13,611 nt of DNA from a bacterium. GTDB lineage: Bacteria; Babelota; Babeliae; Babelales; JABDEC01. The stretch's first letter is position 1. Each line of letters begins with the position of its first letter. This document shows, piece after piece, positions 1 through 7,654 of the stretch. The stretch covers positions 1-13,611 of the forward strand of contig CANKVQ010000007.1 in the NCBI GenBank assembly GCA_947486885.1, read 5' to 3'. A program made the translations under genes and the position numbers. A model generated the notes under the pieces. That model saw nothing but the letters and a program-made list of their open reading frames with translations. It searched no databases and was not told where the DNA came from.

Positions 1-35
1 ATAAGTATAAAATTTAAATTAAAATTAAATTTCAT
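1..35 (-). CDS. 5' end of an unidentified leftward gene (partial)
   Basis: Reading leftward, an ATG at 35-33 opens a frame of 11 codons (M-K-F-N-F-N-L-N-F-I-L) that runs off the window without a stop. A Shine-Dalgarno core GGAG lies at 44-41, 5 bases before the ATG, and a promoter-like pair lies further upstream at 111-81. The start, a lysine followed by alternating Asn and hydrophobic residues, could be the beginning of a signal peptide, but too little is visible to name a product. The call rests on start, ribosome binding site and promoter being in the right order directly after the rho terminator. The AT-rich sequence makes chance open frames common. Confidence 0.45.
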   Translation of the reverse strand, partial: MKFNFNLNFIL

Positions 36-80
36 ATACACTCCATCAGCATAAGTAAAATTAAAATTAATTTACGGGCT

Positions 81-111
81 ATAATATTTAACTTTTAATC
101 GTTACAGTCAA
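81..111 (-). promoter_or_regulatory. Putative sigma-70-type promoter for the leftward gene at the window edge
   Basis: On the minus strand TTGACT (111-106) is followed 19 bases later by TATTAT (86-81). Each box matches the consensus at five of six positions, although the spacer is longer than the preferred 17. Transcription would start near 74, giving a leader of roughly 39 bases before the ATG at 35. The promoter lies just beyond the rho terminator, as expected for a separate transcription unit. Confidence 0.4.
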
Positions 112-130
112 GTAATTTATAACTTAGATC

Positions 131-170
131 GCAAAAAGAGCCTGCCAATCATAAATAATTTACAGGCTCT
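131..170 (-). terminator. Intrinsic terminator after rho
   Basis: A perfect 8-bp inverted repeat, AGAGCCTG (137-144) and CAGGCTCT (163-170), encloses an 18-base loop. Read on the minus strand the stem is followed at once by a run of T (136-133), the form of a Rho-independent terminator. It lies about 50 bases past the rho stop codon. An A-run on the other side of the stem means it could also work weakly for rightward transcription. Confidence 0.8.
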
Positions 171-218
171 AAAAAATTCTAAAAATTATACACAATCTAA
201 CGAGTGGGAAATAGAAGA

Positions 219-1550
219 TTATTTACTGGAAGAGCTACTACTACTGCTGCTACTGGCAGAGCCATTAGTAGAACTAGTGACATCACCATTCTTTTTATTA
301 ATCGAATCTAAGAACTCTTCGTTGGTTTTAAATTTCTTCATTTTGTCGATCAAGAATTCCATACCTTCGACAGTATTCATAGTCGCTAAGAATTTCTGTA
401 AGACCCAAACTTTATTTAAAGTAGCTTCAGGAAGCAATAAATCATCGCGACGAGTACCAGAAGTTAATAAATCGAAAGCTGGGAATGTACGACGATTAGA
501 TAACTTACGGGTCAAGTTAATTTCCATATTACCAGTACCCTTAAATTCTTCAAAAATCACTTCGTCCATTTTGGAGCCAGTTTCTACTAAAGCTGTAGCT
601 AAAATTGTAAGCGAGCCACCTTCTTCAGTATTACGTGCTGCACCAAAGAAACGTTTAGGACGTTGCAAAGCATTAGCGTCGATACCACCAGTGAGAATCT
701 TGCCAGAAGCAGGCGCAATAGTATTATAAGCACGTGCTAAACGTGTGATTGCATCAAGCAAAATTACTACGTGATTTCCGGCCTCTACTAAACGCTTAGC
801 TTTTTCTAAAACCATTTCCGCAACTTGTACGTGACGATTAGCAGTCTCATCGAAAGTAGAACTAACTACTTCAGCACGATCGCCTTTAACAAACCTGCGC
901 ATATCAGAAACTTCTTCTGGACGCTCATCAATTAACAGTACAAATAAGTGAATATCTGGATGATTAGCTAATAAACTTTTAGCAATTTCTTTTAAAAGCA
1001 TGGTTTTACCAGCTTTAGGTGGCGCCACAATTAAACCGCGTTGCCCCTTGCCAATAGGCGTAAACATATCCATGATACGTGTAGAAATTAACGCTGGATC
1101 ACACTCTAAATCAAATTTTTGCTCCGGATATAGCGGAGTTAAACGATCAAATGAAGGCGTATCAAGTTGCTTAATAGGATCATCATGATTAACTTGATCA
1201 ACCTTAAGTAAAGCAAAATACTTTTCACCATCTTTAGGCTTACGAATTACGCCGGAAATTGTACTACCTGTGCGTAAATTAAATCTTCTGATTTGTGAAG
1301 GTGAAACATAGATATCATCTGGGCCAGAAACATAATCATGCTGTACGGAACGCAAAAAACCAAAACCATCCGGCAATTTTTCCAGGACACCTTCAACCTT
1401 TAACTCGGCTTCTGGATTTTGCTGTACATAATCGAGCTTTTCGATCAAATCTGTTTTAGCCATAAGCGATGCTCCCACAATCCCTAATTTGCGGGCATAA
1501 GCATTCAACTCAGGAACGGACATTTTTTTTAATTCTGCGGTATCTTTCAT
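219..1550 (-). CDS. rho: Transcription termination factor Rho
   Basis: Hexameric RNA-dependent ATPase/helicase that releases RNA polymerase from untranslated transcripts. All family elements are visible. A SAP-like Rho_N domain covers about residues 1-45. The cold-shock-type primary RNA-binding domain follows with RNP1 DGFGFLR (61-67). The P-loop is APPKAGKT (176-183), the catalytic Glu is E212, Walker B is VILLDAITR with D266, the Q-loop/R-loop region is LTGG/GK (about 283-289 and 322-326), and the arginine-finger motif is SGTRR (364-368). Numbering runs one ahead of E. coli Rho, whose 419 residues this 443-residue protein exceeds by its tail. The tail (about 421-443) is low complexity and includes ten consecutive serines. 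The ATG at 1550 is preceded by GGGAG. It is probably the last gene of rpmA-secF-rho, 91 bases after secF. A TATAAA at 1595-1590 next to the dyad TTAAG/CTTAA (1600-1612) could be an extra weak promoter. Confidence 0.98.
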   Translation of the reverse strand: MKDTAELKKMSVPELNAYARKLGIVGASLMAKTDLIEKLDYVQQNPEAELKVEGVLEKLPDGFGFLRSVQHDYVSGPDDIYVSPSQIRRFNLRTGSTISGVIRKPKDGEKYFALLKVDQVNHDDPIKQLDTPSFDRLTPLYPEQKFDLECDPALISTRIMDMFTPIGKGQRGLIVAPPKAGKTMLLKEIAKSLLANHPDIHLFVLLIDERPEEVSDMRRFVKGDRAEVVSSTFDETANRHVQVAEMVLEKAKRLVEAGNHVVILLDAITRLARAYNTIAPASGKILTGGIDANALQRPKRFFGAARNTEEGGSLTILATALVETGSKMDEVIFEEFKGTGNMEINLTRKLSNRRTFPAFDLLTSGTRRDDLLLPEATLNKVWVLQKFLATMNTVEGMEFLIDKMKKFKTNEEFLDSINKKNGDVTSSTNGSASSSSSSSSSSK

Positions 1551-1641
1551 ACCAAGCGTCTCCCTACGGACTTAAATAAAGGTAATGAATTTATACAGAT
1601 TAAGAACCTTAAATAGCTAAATTAAACAACTAAATCTCAAA

Positions 1642-2529
1642 TTATGCTTTTTTGTTTTTATAAAATAAAAGCATCACTGGACTAGCAATAAAAATAGAAG
1701 AATAAGTTCCAATAATAATACCTAATAATAATGCGATCGATAAACCACGTAACATTTCACCACCAAAGATCATCAACGAGCAAACTACTAAAGCCGTCGC
1801 CGAGCTAGTCAGAGTTGTACGACGTAAAGTTTGATTAATGCTGGTATTAATAATAACAGCCATTGAATCCCCAGCCATTTTCTTCAAATTTTCACGGATT
1901 CGAGAAAATATCACAATAGTATCATTCATTGAGTAACCCAACACCATCAAAATGGCGCCGATCACATCCATGGATATCTCTCTATGTGTAATTAAAAAGA
2001 AAGCTAAAATAAATAGTAAATCGTGAAATAATGCTATTACGGAACCAATGGCAAATAAAAATTTAAATCTAATCGCTACATAAATTAACATTAATAATAG
2101 TGCGATTAGAACGGCTTTTATTGAATCGCTACGTAAAGATTCACCTACAGAACTACCTACAGAATCTGTACGTAATAACTCCACCTGATTATCAATTAAA
2201 GATTGCTGCAATTCAGTTGTAAGACGCCCACCTATACCTTGTGAATCGCCCTCAAATTCTTGTACACGAATTAAAGCTTGGTTTTCACCCAACTCACGAA
2301 TTTCAATTCCCTTAAATTTATCGCTCTTTTCAAGAATATGGTGAATTTTCTCTGCTGCTACAGGCTTAGCAAATTTGACTAAAACCTGTGTACCACCCGT
2401 AAAATCAACACTATAGTTAAATCCACTGCCATGTTTTTGATAATTATACCAGTAGCCACCGATTGCAGCGCCAAGTACTAACAAAAAAAATCCAAAACAA
2501 ATATAACGATATTTAAGAAAATCGATCAT
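1642..2529 (-). CDS. secF: Protein translocase subunit SecF
   Basis: Inner-membrane RND-family subunit that works with SecD, SecYEG and proton-motive force to pull exported proteins across the membrane. The 295 residues show the expected plan: a first membrane helix at about 9-28, the hallmark DFTGGT (42-47), a periplasmic domain of roughly 100 residues, the VGxxVGxxLR junction (124-133), then five more hydrophobic segments between about 138 and 290. The conserved GYSMNDTIVIFSRIRE (198-213) carries the functionally important Asp (D203) and Arg residues of the family. Length is normal for a stand-alone SecF. secD is not beside it, which is less usual, and the gene sits between rpmA (46 bases upstream) and rho. 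The ATG at 2529 has a purine-rich GGAGAGTGAG upstream. Confidence 0.96.
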   Translation of the reverse strand: MIDFLKYRYICFGFFLLVLGAAIGGYWYNYQKHGSGFNYSVDFTGGTQVLVKFAKPVAAEKIHHILEKSDKFKGIEIRELGENQALIRVQEFEGDSQGIGGRLTTELQQSLIDNQVELLRTDSVGSSVGESLRSDSIKAVLIALLLMLIYVAIRFKFLFAIGSVIALFHDLLFILAFFLITHREISMDVIGAILMVLGYSMNDTIVIFSRIRENLKKMAGDSMAVIINTSINQTLRRTTLTSSATALVVCSLMIFGGEMLRGLSIALLLGIIIGTYSSIFIASPVMLLFYKNKKA

Positions 2530-2575
2530 AATATATACTCACTCTCCGAGTAAAAATTTAGCGCTAATCTTAGAA

Positions 2576-2836
2576 TCAAACTGTAACTTCATCTATAGAG
2601 ATGAATTTACGGCCCTTACGACCAAAGTTAAATCTTAAAACGCCCGCACGCTTCGCATAAAGGGTATCATCTTTGCCAATACCAACACCTTCACCTGGGT
2701 GAAACTTGGTCCCGCGCTGACGTACGATAATCTCGCCGCCATGTACCGTTTGACCGCCAAATAATTTAACGCCTAAGCGTCTGCCTATACTATCACGGCC
2801 ATTCGAAGTCGAACCGCCCGATTTACTGGTTGCCAT
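2576..2836 (-). CDS. rpmA: 50S ribosomal protein L27
   Basis: Small basic ribosomal protein whose N-terminal tail reaches the peptidyl-transferase centre and contacts tRNA. The 86 residues align along their full length with bacterial L27: [10 protein letters not shown] (7-16), [11 protein letters not shown], the core [13 protein letters not shown], and the ending KFISIDE. No cleavable N-terminal extension of the Firmicute type is present. The tail reads M-A-T-S-K-S, where E. coli has M-A-H-K-K-A, and S-T-S-N-G replaces S-T-R-N-G, so the tip carries fewer basic residues than usual. GGAG (2844-2841) precedes the ATG. L27 genes usually follow rplU (L21). Here the upstream neighbour is polA, and rpmA instead leads into secF and rho. 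Confidence 0.97.
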   Translation of the reverse strand: MATSKSGGSTSNGRDSIGRRLGVKLFGGQTVHGGEIIVRQRGTKFHPGEGVGIGKDDTLYAKRAGVLRFNFGRKGRKFISIDEVTV

Positions 2837-2987
2837 CGTGTCTCCAAAACATTGCGGATCCCTATGATCCGTCTAATAATTTAATATTTTAATATTGATA
2901 TAGAAAAGAGTCTTATAGACTGCCATTTTCATAGCATTTTCAAATGTTATAGTGCCCAAGATCTGTTCAAAAGTCAAGTACTAACCA
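2837..2987 (-). promoter_or_regulatory. polA-rpmA intergenic region with hairpin and possible promoter
   Basis: This 151-base gap separates the two minus-strand units. Close to rpmA, CGGATC (2855-2860) and GATCCG (2866-2871) form a perfect 6-bp hairpin with a 5-base loop, ending about 10 bases upstream of the rpmA ribosome binding site. Farther up, TTGACT (2977-2972) matches a -35 box at five of six positions, but the best -10 candidates (TATAAC at 2951-2946, or ACTATA 18 bases away) are off in spacing or sequence. CATTTTCA occurs twice with an 11-base period (2924-2931, 2935-2942). A small dyad AGTCT/AGACT (2909-2921) followed on the minus strand by CTTTTC is too weak to call a polA terminator, so read-through from polA is possible. 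Confidence 0.35.
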
Positions 2988-5831
2988 TCATTTTGTCACC
3001 TGTGCCCAATCTGAACCAGTCTTGAGATTGACTGCTAATGGTATCTGCCAAGCAACTACCCCTTCTAGTGCCGCCGCAACTAGTGCTGCTGTGACCTGTA
3101 TTTCTTGAATTGGCACCATAATTAATAATTCATCATGAATTTGTAATAAAATTTTAGCGCCCAAATTTGCCTGCTTTAACTGTTTATGTACAGCTAACAT
3201 ACCTAACTTAACTATTTCAGCTGCTGTACCCTGGGCCTTGGTATTAATAGCTAATCTGCGACCTAGATTATATAAATTTTTATTTTTTTCATAAATTTCT
3301 GGTATATAACGCCGGCGACCCCACAAAGTTTCGACATAACCTAATTTTTCAGTCTCAGCCACCACCTGGTCCATCCAAGTTGATACTTCTGGATACTGTT
3401 CAAAATAAGTGGCTATGTAAGCTTTTGCATCTTTTAGATCCAAGTCTAGATCTTTAGCTAAGCCAAAAGCAGTTAAACCATATAACACACTAAAATTAAT
3501 TCTTTTGCCTAACTGGCGCTGCTCTTTAGTCACAGCTGTAATAGCTACCCCAAAAATCTTAGCTGCTGTTTGAGCGTGAATATCTAAATTGTCCCTAAAA
3601 GCCTGAATCAAATGTTGATCACCAGATAGTTGCGCTAGCACACGTAATTCAATTTGGGAATAATCTGCAGATAGAAAAATATAACCTGGATCTGGTTTAA
3701 AAGCCGCTCGCACTTGCAACCCTAAGCCATCACCATCAGCAGGGATATTTTGTAAATTAGGGTTCGAGCTGGCCAATCTGCCCGTAGCAGTAATTACTTG
3801 ACTAAAACTAGTATGTACTTTTCCTGTTTTATGGTTAACAGTCTCAGGTAATTTATCGATATAAGTATTTTTTAATTTGCTTAATTCACGATATTGTAAA
3901 ATTAATCCTGGCACTGCGTGTATTTTGGCCAATTCTATCAAGACTTCCTGATCAGTCGAATAACTACCAGTTTTACTATTTTTTTTCTGAACTGGTAAAT
4001 TTAATTTCTGAAATAACAGCTCTTCAATTTGTCGCGGAGCATTGAAATTAAAATCTGGTGCTAACTCAACTAACGCTTGTAGCTTAATTTTAATTTGTTC
4101 GATCTTGCGATCTACTTCCAAACCTAATTTAGCTAACTCAGCGCAGTCCAAATAGATCCCAACCTGTTCCATCTCAAATAAAATCTGCGAAATTGGCATC
4201 TCTATTTCTGTAAAAACTTGAGTTAAATTTTTAGCTTGTAATTCTTGCGCTAAGACTTTTTGCAATAATAATACCTGATGTGCATCCGCAGCAGCATATT
4301 TAGTAGCTAGATCTAATGGCACCTGTGCAAAATTAGTTAATTTTTGATCAGTAACAACCTGGTCATAAGTTAACATATCGTCACCCAAATAATGCTCTGA
4401 GAGATATTTTAAGCCCACTCGACGACTATTTTCGGCTACTAAACTAGCTGCCAGCATCGTATCAAAAGTAATTCCAGTTAATTTAATTCCCGCAGACCAC
4501 AAAACCAATTGATCAAATTTAGCGTTATGTAAATATTTGGAATATTTAGAATCTTCTAAAAAAACTCTTAGTGTTTCTAGAACTAATTTGCGCCCCAACT
4601 GTAAGTTACTATTTTTAAAATTATTCGAATTACTTAAAATATTATTATTTAAAAAACTTAACTGTGACTGCCCAGCATTAATACTAGTATTATTACTATT
4701 CGGGTCACTATTATTAAACAGTTGTTCTGACTGCAATCCAGTGTGTCCAAATGGCACATAATAAGCTGTGCCGGGTTCTAAGCAAATTGAAATCCCAATT
4801 AGATCATCGTTAAATGGGTCTAATCCCAAAGTTTCGGTATCTACAGCAAAAGCTTGACGGTTCGAAAGTTTTTCACAAAGTTCAATTAATTGTTGCTCTG
4901 TTATAACAGTTTCAAATTTATATTTTTTGATATCTGCAAAATAGGGTGCTTGTGCCGAAGCACTGGATATTGCAGGCAAATCTTTTAAGAGAGATTTAAA
5001 ATCTAGCTCTATAAAAAACTCGCGTGCTTTAATCCAATCTTGAATTTTAAATTTTAAATCTTGAGCTGGGATATTAAAATTATAATATTTTAAAGAAAAT
5101 AACTGCAAACTTAGATAAGCGTCCGACTCGTAAGTCTCTAAAGCTGTTCTAGATCGCGCACTAACCACTTGATCTAAATTATGATATAGATCATCTAAAT
5201 CTTCAAACTGGTTAACTAATAACTGTGCCCCCTGTTTGCCAATCCCACGTACACCCGGAATATTATCACTAGTATCACCAACCAAGGCATAGAAAAATGC
5301 TAATTTTTTCACTGGAAAATTGTATAGCTCTTGAAACTTTTGTTGGTTAATTGTGATATTTTTAAATAAATCTAGGACTATAATTTTAGAATCTTTAACT
5401 AACTGATATAAATCTTTATCTGACGACACCACTACCACTTCATGTCCAGCCTGACTATAATCTTGCGCTAACGAATAAATAATATCATCAGCTTCGATAC
5501 CAGTTTGCGCAATTTGTTGTACGCCAATAATATCTGCAAATTCTATAATCTTATCTTTTTGCTGCATTAATTCACTGGGTACAATTTGCCGCGTACTCTT
5601 ATATTCCGGATATAATTCGTGACGCTCCGTACGACCCTTAGAGTCCCAAACCAACATAATATATTTAGGCTGATACTGATCGATTAATTTTTTAAGCATG
5701 CGGCAAAACCCAAATACAGCATGTATTTGGGTGCCATTAGTCGTATGCATTGGTTGCAAGCCATAGAAAGCACGATATAAAAACGACGAGCCGTCAATTA
5801 AATAAATTTTATCAGTCTGATTGATTTTCAT
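2988..5831 (-). CDS. polA: DNA polymerase I with 5' nuclease and proofreading domains
   Basis: Repair and Okazaki-fragment polymerase, 947 residues, close to the E. coli length, with all three activities apparently intact. The 5'-nuclease domain (about 1-290) keeps the metal-binding acids D13, D63, D115/D116, D138/D140 and GDTSDN (185-190). The 3'-5' exonuclease (about 305-525) has DTE (331-333), the NxxxD motif with D440, and YxxxD (Y512-D516), so proofreading should work. The polymerase domain has motif A DYSQIELR (D723), motif B with R772, K776, F780 and Y784, and motif C HDE (899-901). Phe at 780 is the residue associated with discrimination against dideoxynucleotides. An Asn/Ser-rich insert (about 373-409) sits between the first two exonuclease motifs. 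The ATG follows the pyrG stop by 5 bases with only a weak ribosome binding site, suggesting co-transcription and coupling with pyrG. Confidence 0.98.
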   Translation of the reverse strand: MKINQTDKIYLIDGSSFLYRAFYGLQPMHTTNGTQIHAVFGFCRMLKKLIDQYQPKYIMLVWDSKGRTERHELYPEYKSTRQIVPSELMQQKDKIIEFADIIGVQQIAQTGIEADDIIYSLAQDYSQAGHEVVVVSSDKDLYQLVKDSKIIVLDLFKNITINQQKFQELYNFPVKKLAFFYALVGDTSDNIPGVRGIGKQGAQLLVNQFEDLDDLYHNLDQVVSARSRTALETYESDAYLSLQLFSLKYYNFNIPAQDLKFKIQDWIKAREFFIELDFKSLLKDLPAISSASAQAPYFADIKKYKFETVITEQQLIELCEKLSNRQAFAVDTETLGLDPFNDDLIGISICLEPGTAYYVPFGHTGLQSEQLFNNSDPNSNNTSINAGQSQLSFLNNNILSNSNNFKNSNLQLGRKLVLETLRVFLEDSKYSKYLHNAKFDQLVLWSAGIKLTGITFDTMLAASLVAENSRRVGLKYLSEHYLGDDMLTYDQVVTDQKLTNFAQVPLDLATKYAAADAHQVLLLQKVLAQELQAKNLTQVFTEIEMPISQILFEMEQVGIYLDCAELAKLGLEVDRKIEQIKIKLQALVELAPDFNFNAPRQIEELLFQKLNLPVQKKNSKTGSYSTDQEVLIELAKIHAVPGLILQYRELSKLKNTYIDKLPETVNHKTGKVHTSFSQVITATGRLASSNPNLQNIPADGDGLGLQVRAAFKPDPGYIFLSADYSQIELRVLAQLSGDQHLIQAFRDNLDIHAQTAAKIFGVAITAVTKEQRQLGKRINFSVLYGLTAFGLAKDLDLDLKDAKAYIATYFEQYPEVSTWMDQVVAETEKLGYVETLWGRRRYIPEIYEKNKNLYNLGRRLAINTKAQGTAAEIVKLGMLAVHKQLKQANLGAKILLQIHDELLIMVPIQEIQVTAALVAAALEGVVAWQIPLAVNLKTGSDWAQVTK

Positions 5832-5836
5832 AATCT

Positions 5837-7549
5837 CTAATCTTTTAATTTCTTGGTAGCAAATTCACACGCCGCCTGCACAAATCCTATAAACAATGGT
5901 GCTGGTGATTCTAAGCGGCTATTAAACTCTGGATGCGCCTGTGTCGCCACAAAAAATGGGTGTTTTGGTAGCTCAATAAATTCCATTAGTCTAGTGTTAT
6001 CTGCGCGTACATGTACACCGGAAAATACCAACCCTGCTTGTTCTATCTGAGAAATATAACTTGGGTTAATTTCATACCTATGTCTATGACGCTCAGTCAC
6101 AATTACCTCACCAGTACTTAGTTTTTCAGCACGACCTGCAGCCTGATATAACTCTAAGACTCGACTATTTAATTTTACTTGAGCACTATAATCGCCCAAT
6201 CGCATTGTGCCACCATAACCCTTAGCCTTAATTAAGTCACTTTGAATTGGCAAAATATCTACCACTGGATGAACAGTATCAGGCGCTACTTCGGTAGTAT
6301 GTGCATCAGTTAAATTACACAAATTTCGCGCATACTCGATTACAGCTAGTTGCATACCATAACAAATTCCCAAATACGGCACCTGATGTTCCCGCGCATA
6401 AGTAATCACGTTAAGTTTACCATCAACACCCTGTGCACCAAAACCACCAGGAATCAAAATCCCATCAAAGTTTTTAAATTTTTCTACCAATACTTTTTCT
6501 AAATCACCAACTATTTTACCAGCTCCTATCTCGAAATCATGCGCATCTAGCCAAGCTACATCGATATAAACCCCTAAGTGTGCGCCGGCGTGCAATAAAG
6601 CATGTTTCACACTTAAGTAACTGTCAGTTAAGCTAAAATCACCCGATGCTAAATATTTACCTACGATCGCAATTTTAACTTTAGGCAAACTAGTATTGAT
6701 AATTCGATTTGCTAAGTTTTGCCAACTATCCCAGTTAGGTAATTTTTTTTGCGCTAATCCAAGCGTTTTTAAAATTTTTTGACCCAGCTGTTCTTGTTCG
6801 AAATTTACTGGTACATGATAAACCGAAGTCACATCTGGCGCGGCAATAATTCCATCTAAGCCGATTCGCGCAAACGATTCGATTTTCTGACGCCTGATAT
6901 CATCAATGGGTTGCTCTGAGCGGCACAAAATAAAATCTGGTGTGATACCCTCTTGATTTAATAAACGCACCGCTTGTTGTGTAGGCTTAGTTTTCATTTC
7001 ACCAGTGTGTGGCGGTACTGGTAAATAAGTTACTAAAGCATGTACAATATTTTGGGTTGGCGACTTAGCACACAAATTTTTAATTGCATATAAATAAGCA
7101 CCATTTTCATAGTCCCCAACTGTGCCGCCAATTTCGATTACTACAATTTCATAAGCTTGTGCTGCTTGATAAATTCGATCAACAATTTCATTGGTAATAT
7201 GTGGGATAAACTGAACCGTAGCTCCTAAATAGTCTCCCCGACGCTCCCGCTCTATTACAGCTGAATAGATCTGACCAGTTGTGATACTGTTTTTTTTAGG
7301 AATCGCTTGATTAATAAAGCGTTCATAGGTTCCTAAATCCTGATCGATTTCACCCCCATCACAAGTAACCCAAACTTCACCATGCTCCGTGGGTCTTAAA
7401 GTACCAGCATCAGAATTTATATAAGGGTCAATTTTAATCAGTGTCACACTATAACCATACTCTTGCAGGATTTTAGCAATTGAAGCCGAAGCCACGCCTT
7501 TGCCAACTCCAGACATTACGCCACCCGAAACAATCACAAACTTTGTCAT
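5837..7549 (-). CDS. pyrG: CTP synthase (glutamine-hydrolysing)
   Basis: Makes CTP from UTP using ATP and the amide nitrogen of glutamine. The N-terminal amidoligase domain (about 1-270) carries the P-loop GGVMSGVGKG (9-18), KIDPYIN (39-45), the EHGEV/DGGE metal and nucleotide segments (55-67) and KTKPTQ (186-191). The C-terminal class I glutaminase (about 290-565) has the oxyanion-hole segment PGGFG (367-371), nucleophile Cys396 in GICYGMQ, and the His539/Glu541 pair in AHPEF. The length of 570 is slightly above the usual 535-550. A Tyr follows the nucleophilic Cys, where Leu is common. AGGA lies about 9 bases before the ATG. It is the first gene of the pyrG-polA unit and faces priA across 105 AT-rich bases, in which I could not place a confident pyrG promoter. 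Its glutamine could come from the glutamine synthetase encoded in the same window. Confidence 0.98.
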   Translation of the reverse strand: MTKFVIVSGGVMSGVGKGVASASIAKILQEYGYSVTLIKIDPYINSDAGTLRPTEHGEVWVTCDGGEIDQDLGTYERFINQAIPKKNSITTGQIYSAVIERERRGDYLGATVQFIPHITNEIVDRIYQAAQAYEIVVIEIGGTVGDYENGAYLYAIKNLCAKSPTQNIVHALVTYLPVPPHTGEMKTKPTQQAVRLLNQEGITPDFILCRSEQPIDDIRRQKIESFARIGLDGIIAAPDVTSVYHVPVNFEQEQLGQKILKTLGLAQKKLPNWDSWQNLANRIINTSLPKVKIAIVGKYLASGDFSLTDSYLSVKHALLHAGAHLGVYIDVAWLDAHDFEIGAGKIVGDLEKVLVEKFKNFDGILIPGGFGAQGVDGKLNVITYAREHQVPYLGICYGMQLAVIEYARNLCNLTDAHTTEVAPDTVHPVVDILPIQSDLIKAKGYGGTMRLGDYSAQVKLNSRVLELYQAAGRAEKLSTGEVIVTERHRHRYEINPSYISQIEQAGLVFSGVHVRADNTRLMEFIELPKHPFFVATQAHPEFNSRLESPAPLFIGFVQAACEFATKKLKD

Positions 7550-7614
7550 AACGTAAATCCTGCTCTAGAATTAGATAATATTAAATTATTATTCAAATAC
7601 GCTAATCGAAACAT

Positions 7615-7642
7615 TTGATAACGCCTATGTGTCTTCTATATC
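7615..7642 (+). promoter_or_regulatory. Putative priA promoter with very short leader
   Basis: TTGATA (7615-7620, five of six consensus matches) and TATATC (7637-7642, four of six) are separated by 16 bases. Transcription would begin around 7649, only about 6 bases before the priA ATG at 7655. This fits the absence of any Shine-Dalgarno sequence before priA. Confidence 0.4.
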
Positions 7643-7654
7643 TTCGGTATTTCT

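Noticed and set aside
277..729. A 150-codon open frame on the plus strand inside rho
   Set aside because: It is antisense to highly conserved Rho codons, has no sensible ribosome binding site, and its composition follows the opposite strand.
1644..1674. Inverted repeat ATGCTTTT/AAAAGCAT at the end of secF
   Set aside because: It arises mainly from lysine codons of the basic C-terminus, is AT-only apart from two GC pairs, and lacks a following T-run, so it is not a convincing terminator.
4537..4761. A plus-strand open frame opposite the Asn/Ser-rich part of polA
   Set aside because: It mirrors AAT/AGT codons as Leu- and Ile-rich sequence. There is no family likeness and the real gene is on the minus strand.
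4300..4870. Possible loss of proofreading in DNA polymerase I because of the insert
   Set aside because: D331, E333, D440, Y512 and D516 are all present at the expected motifs, so the exonuclease looks functional.
7550..7614. A pyrG promoter in the divergent spacer
   Set aside because: TATTAT (7580-7575) and several AT-rich -10-like words exist, but no pairing with a -35 box at reasonable spacing is convincing.
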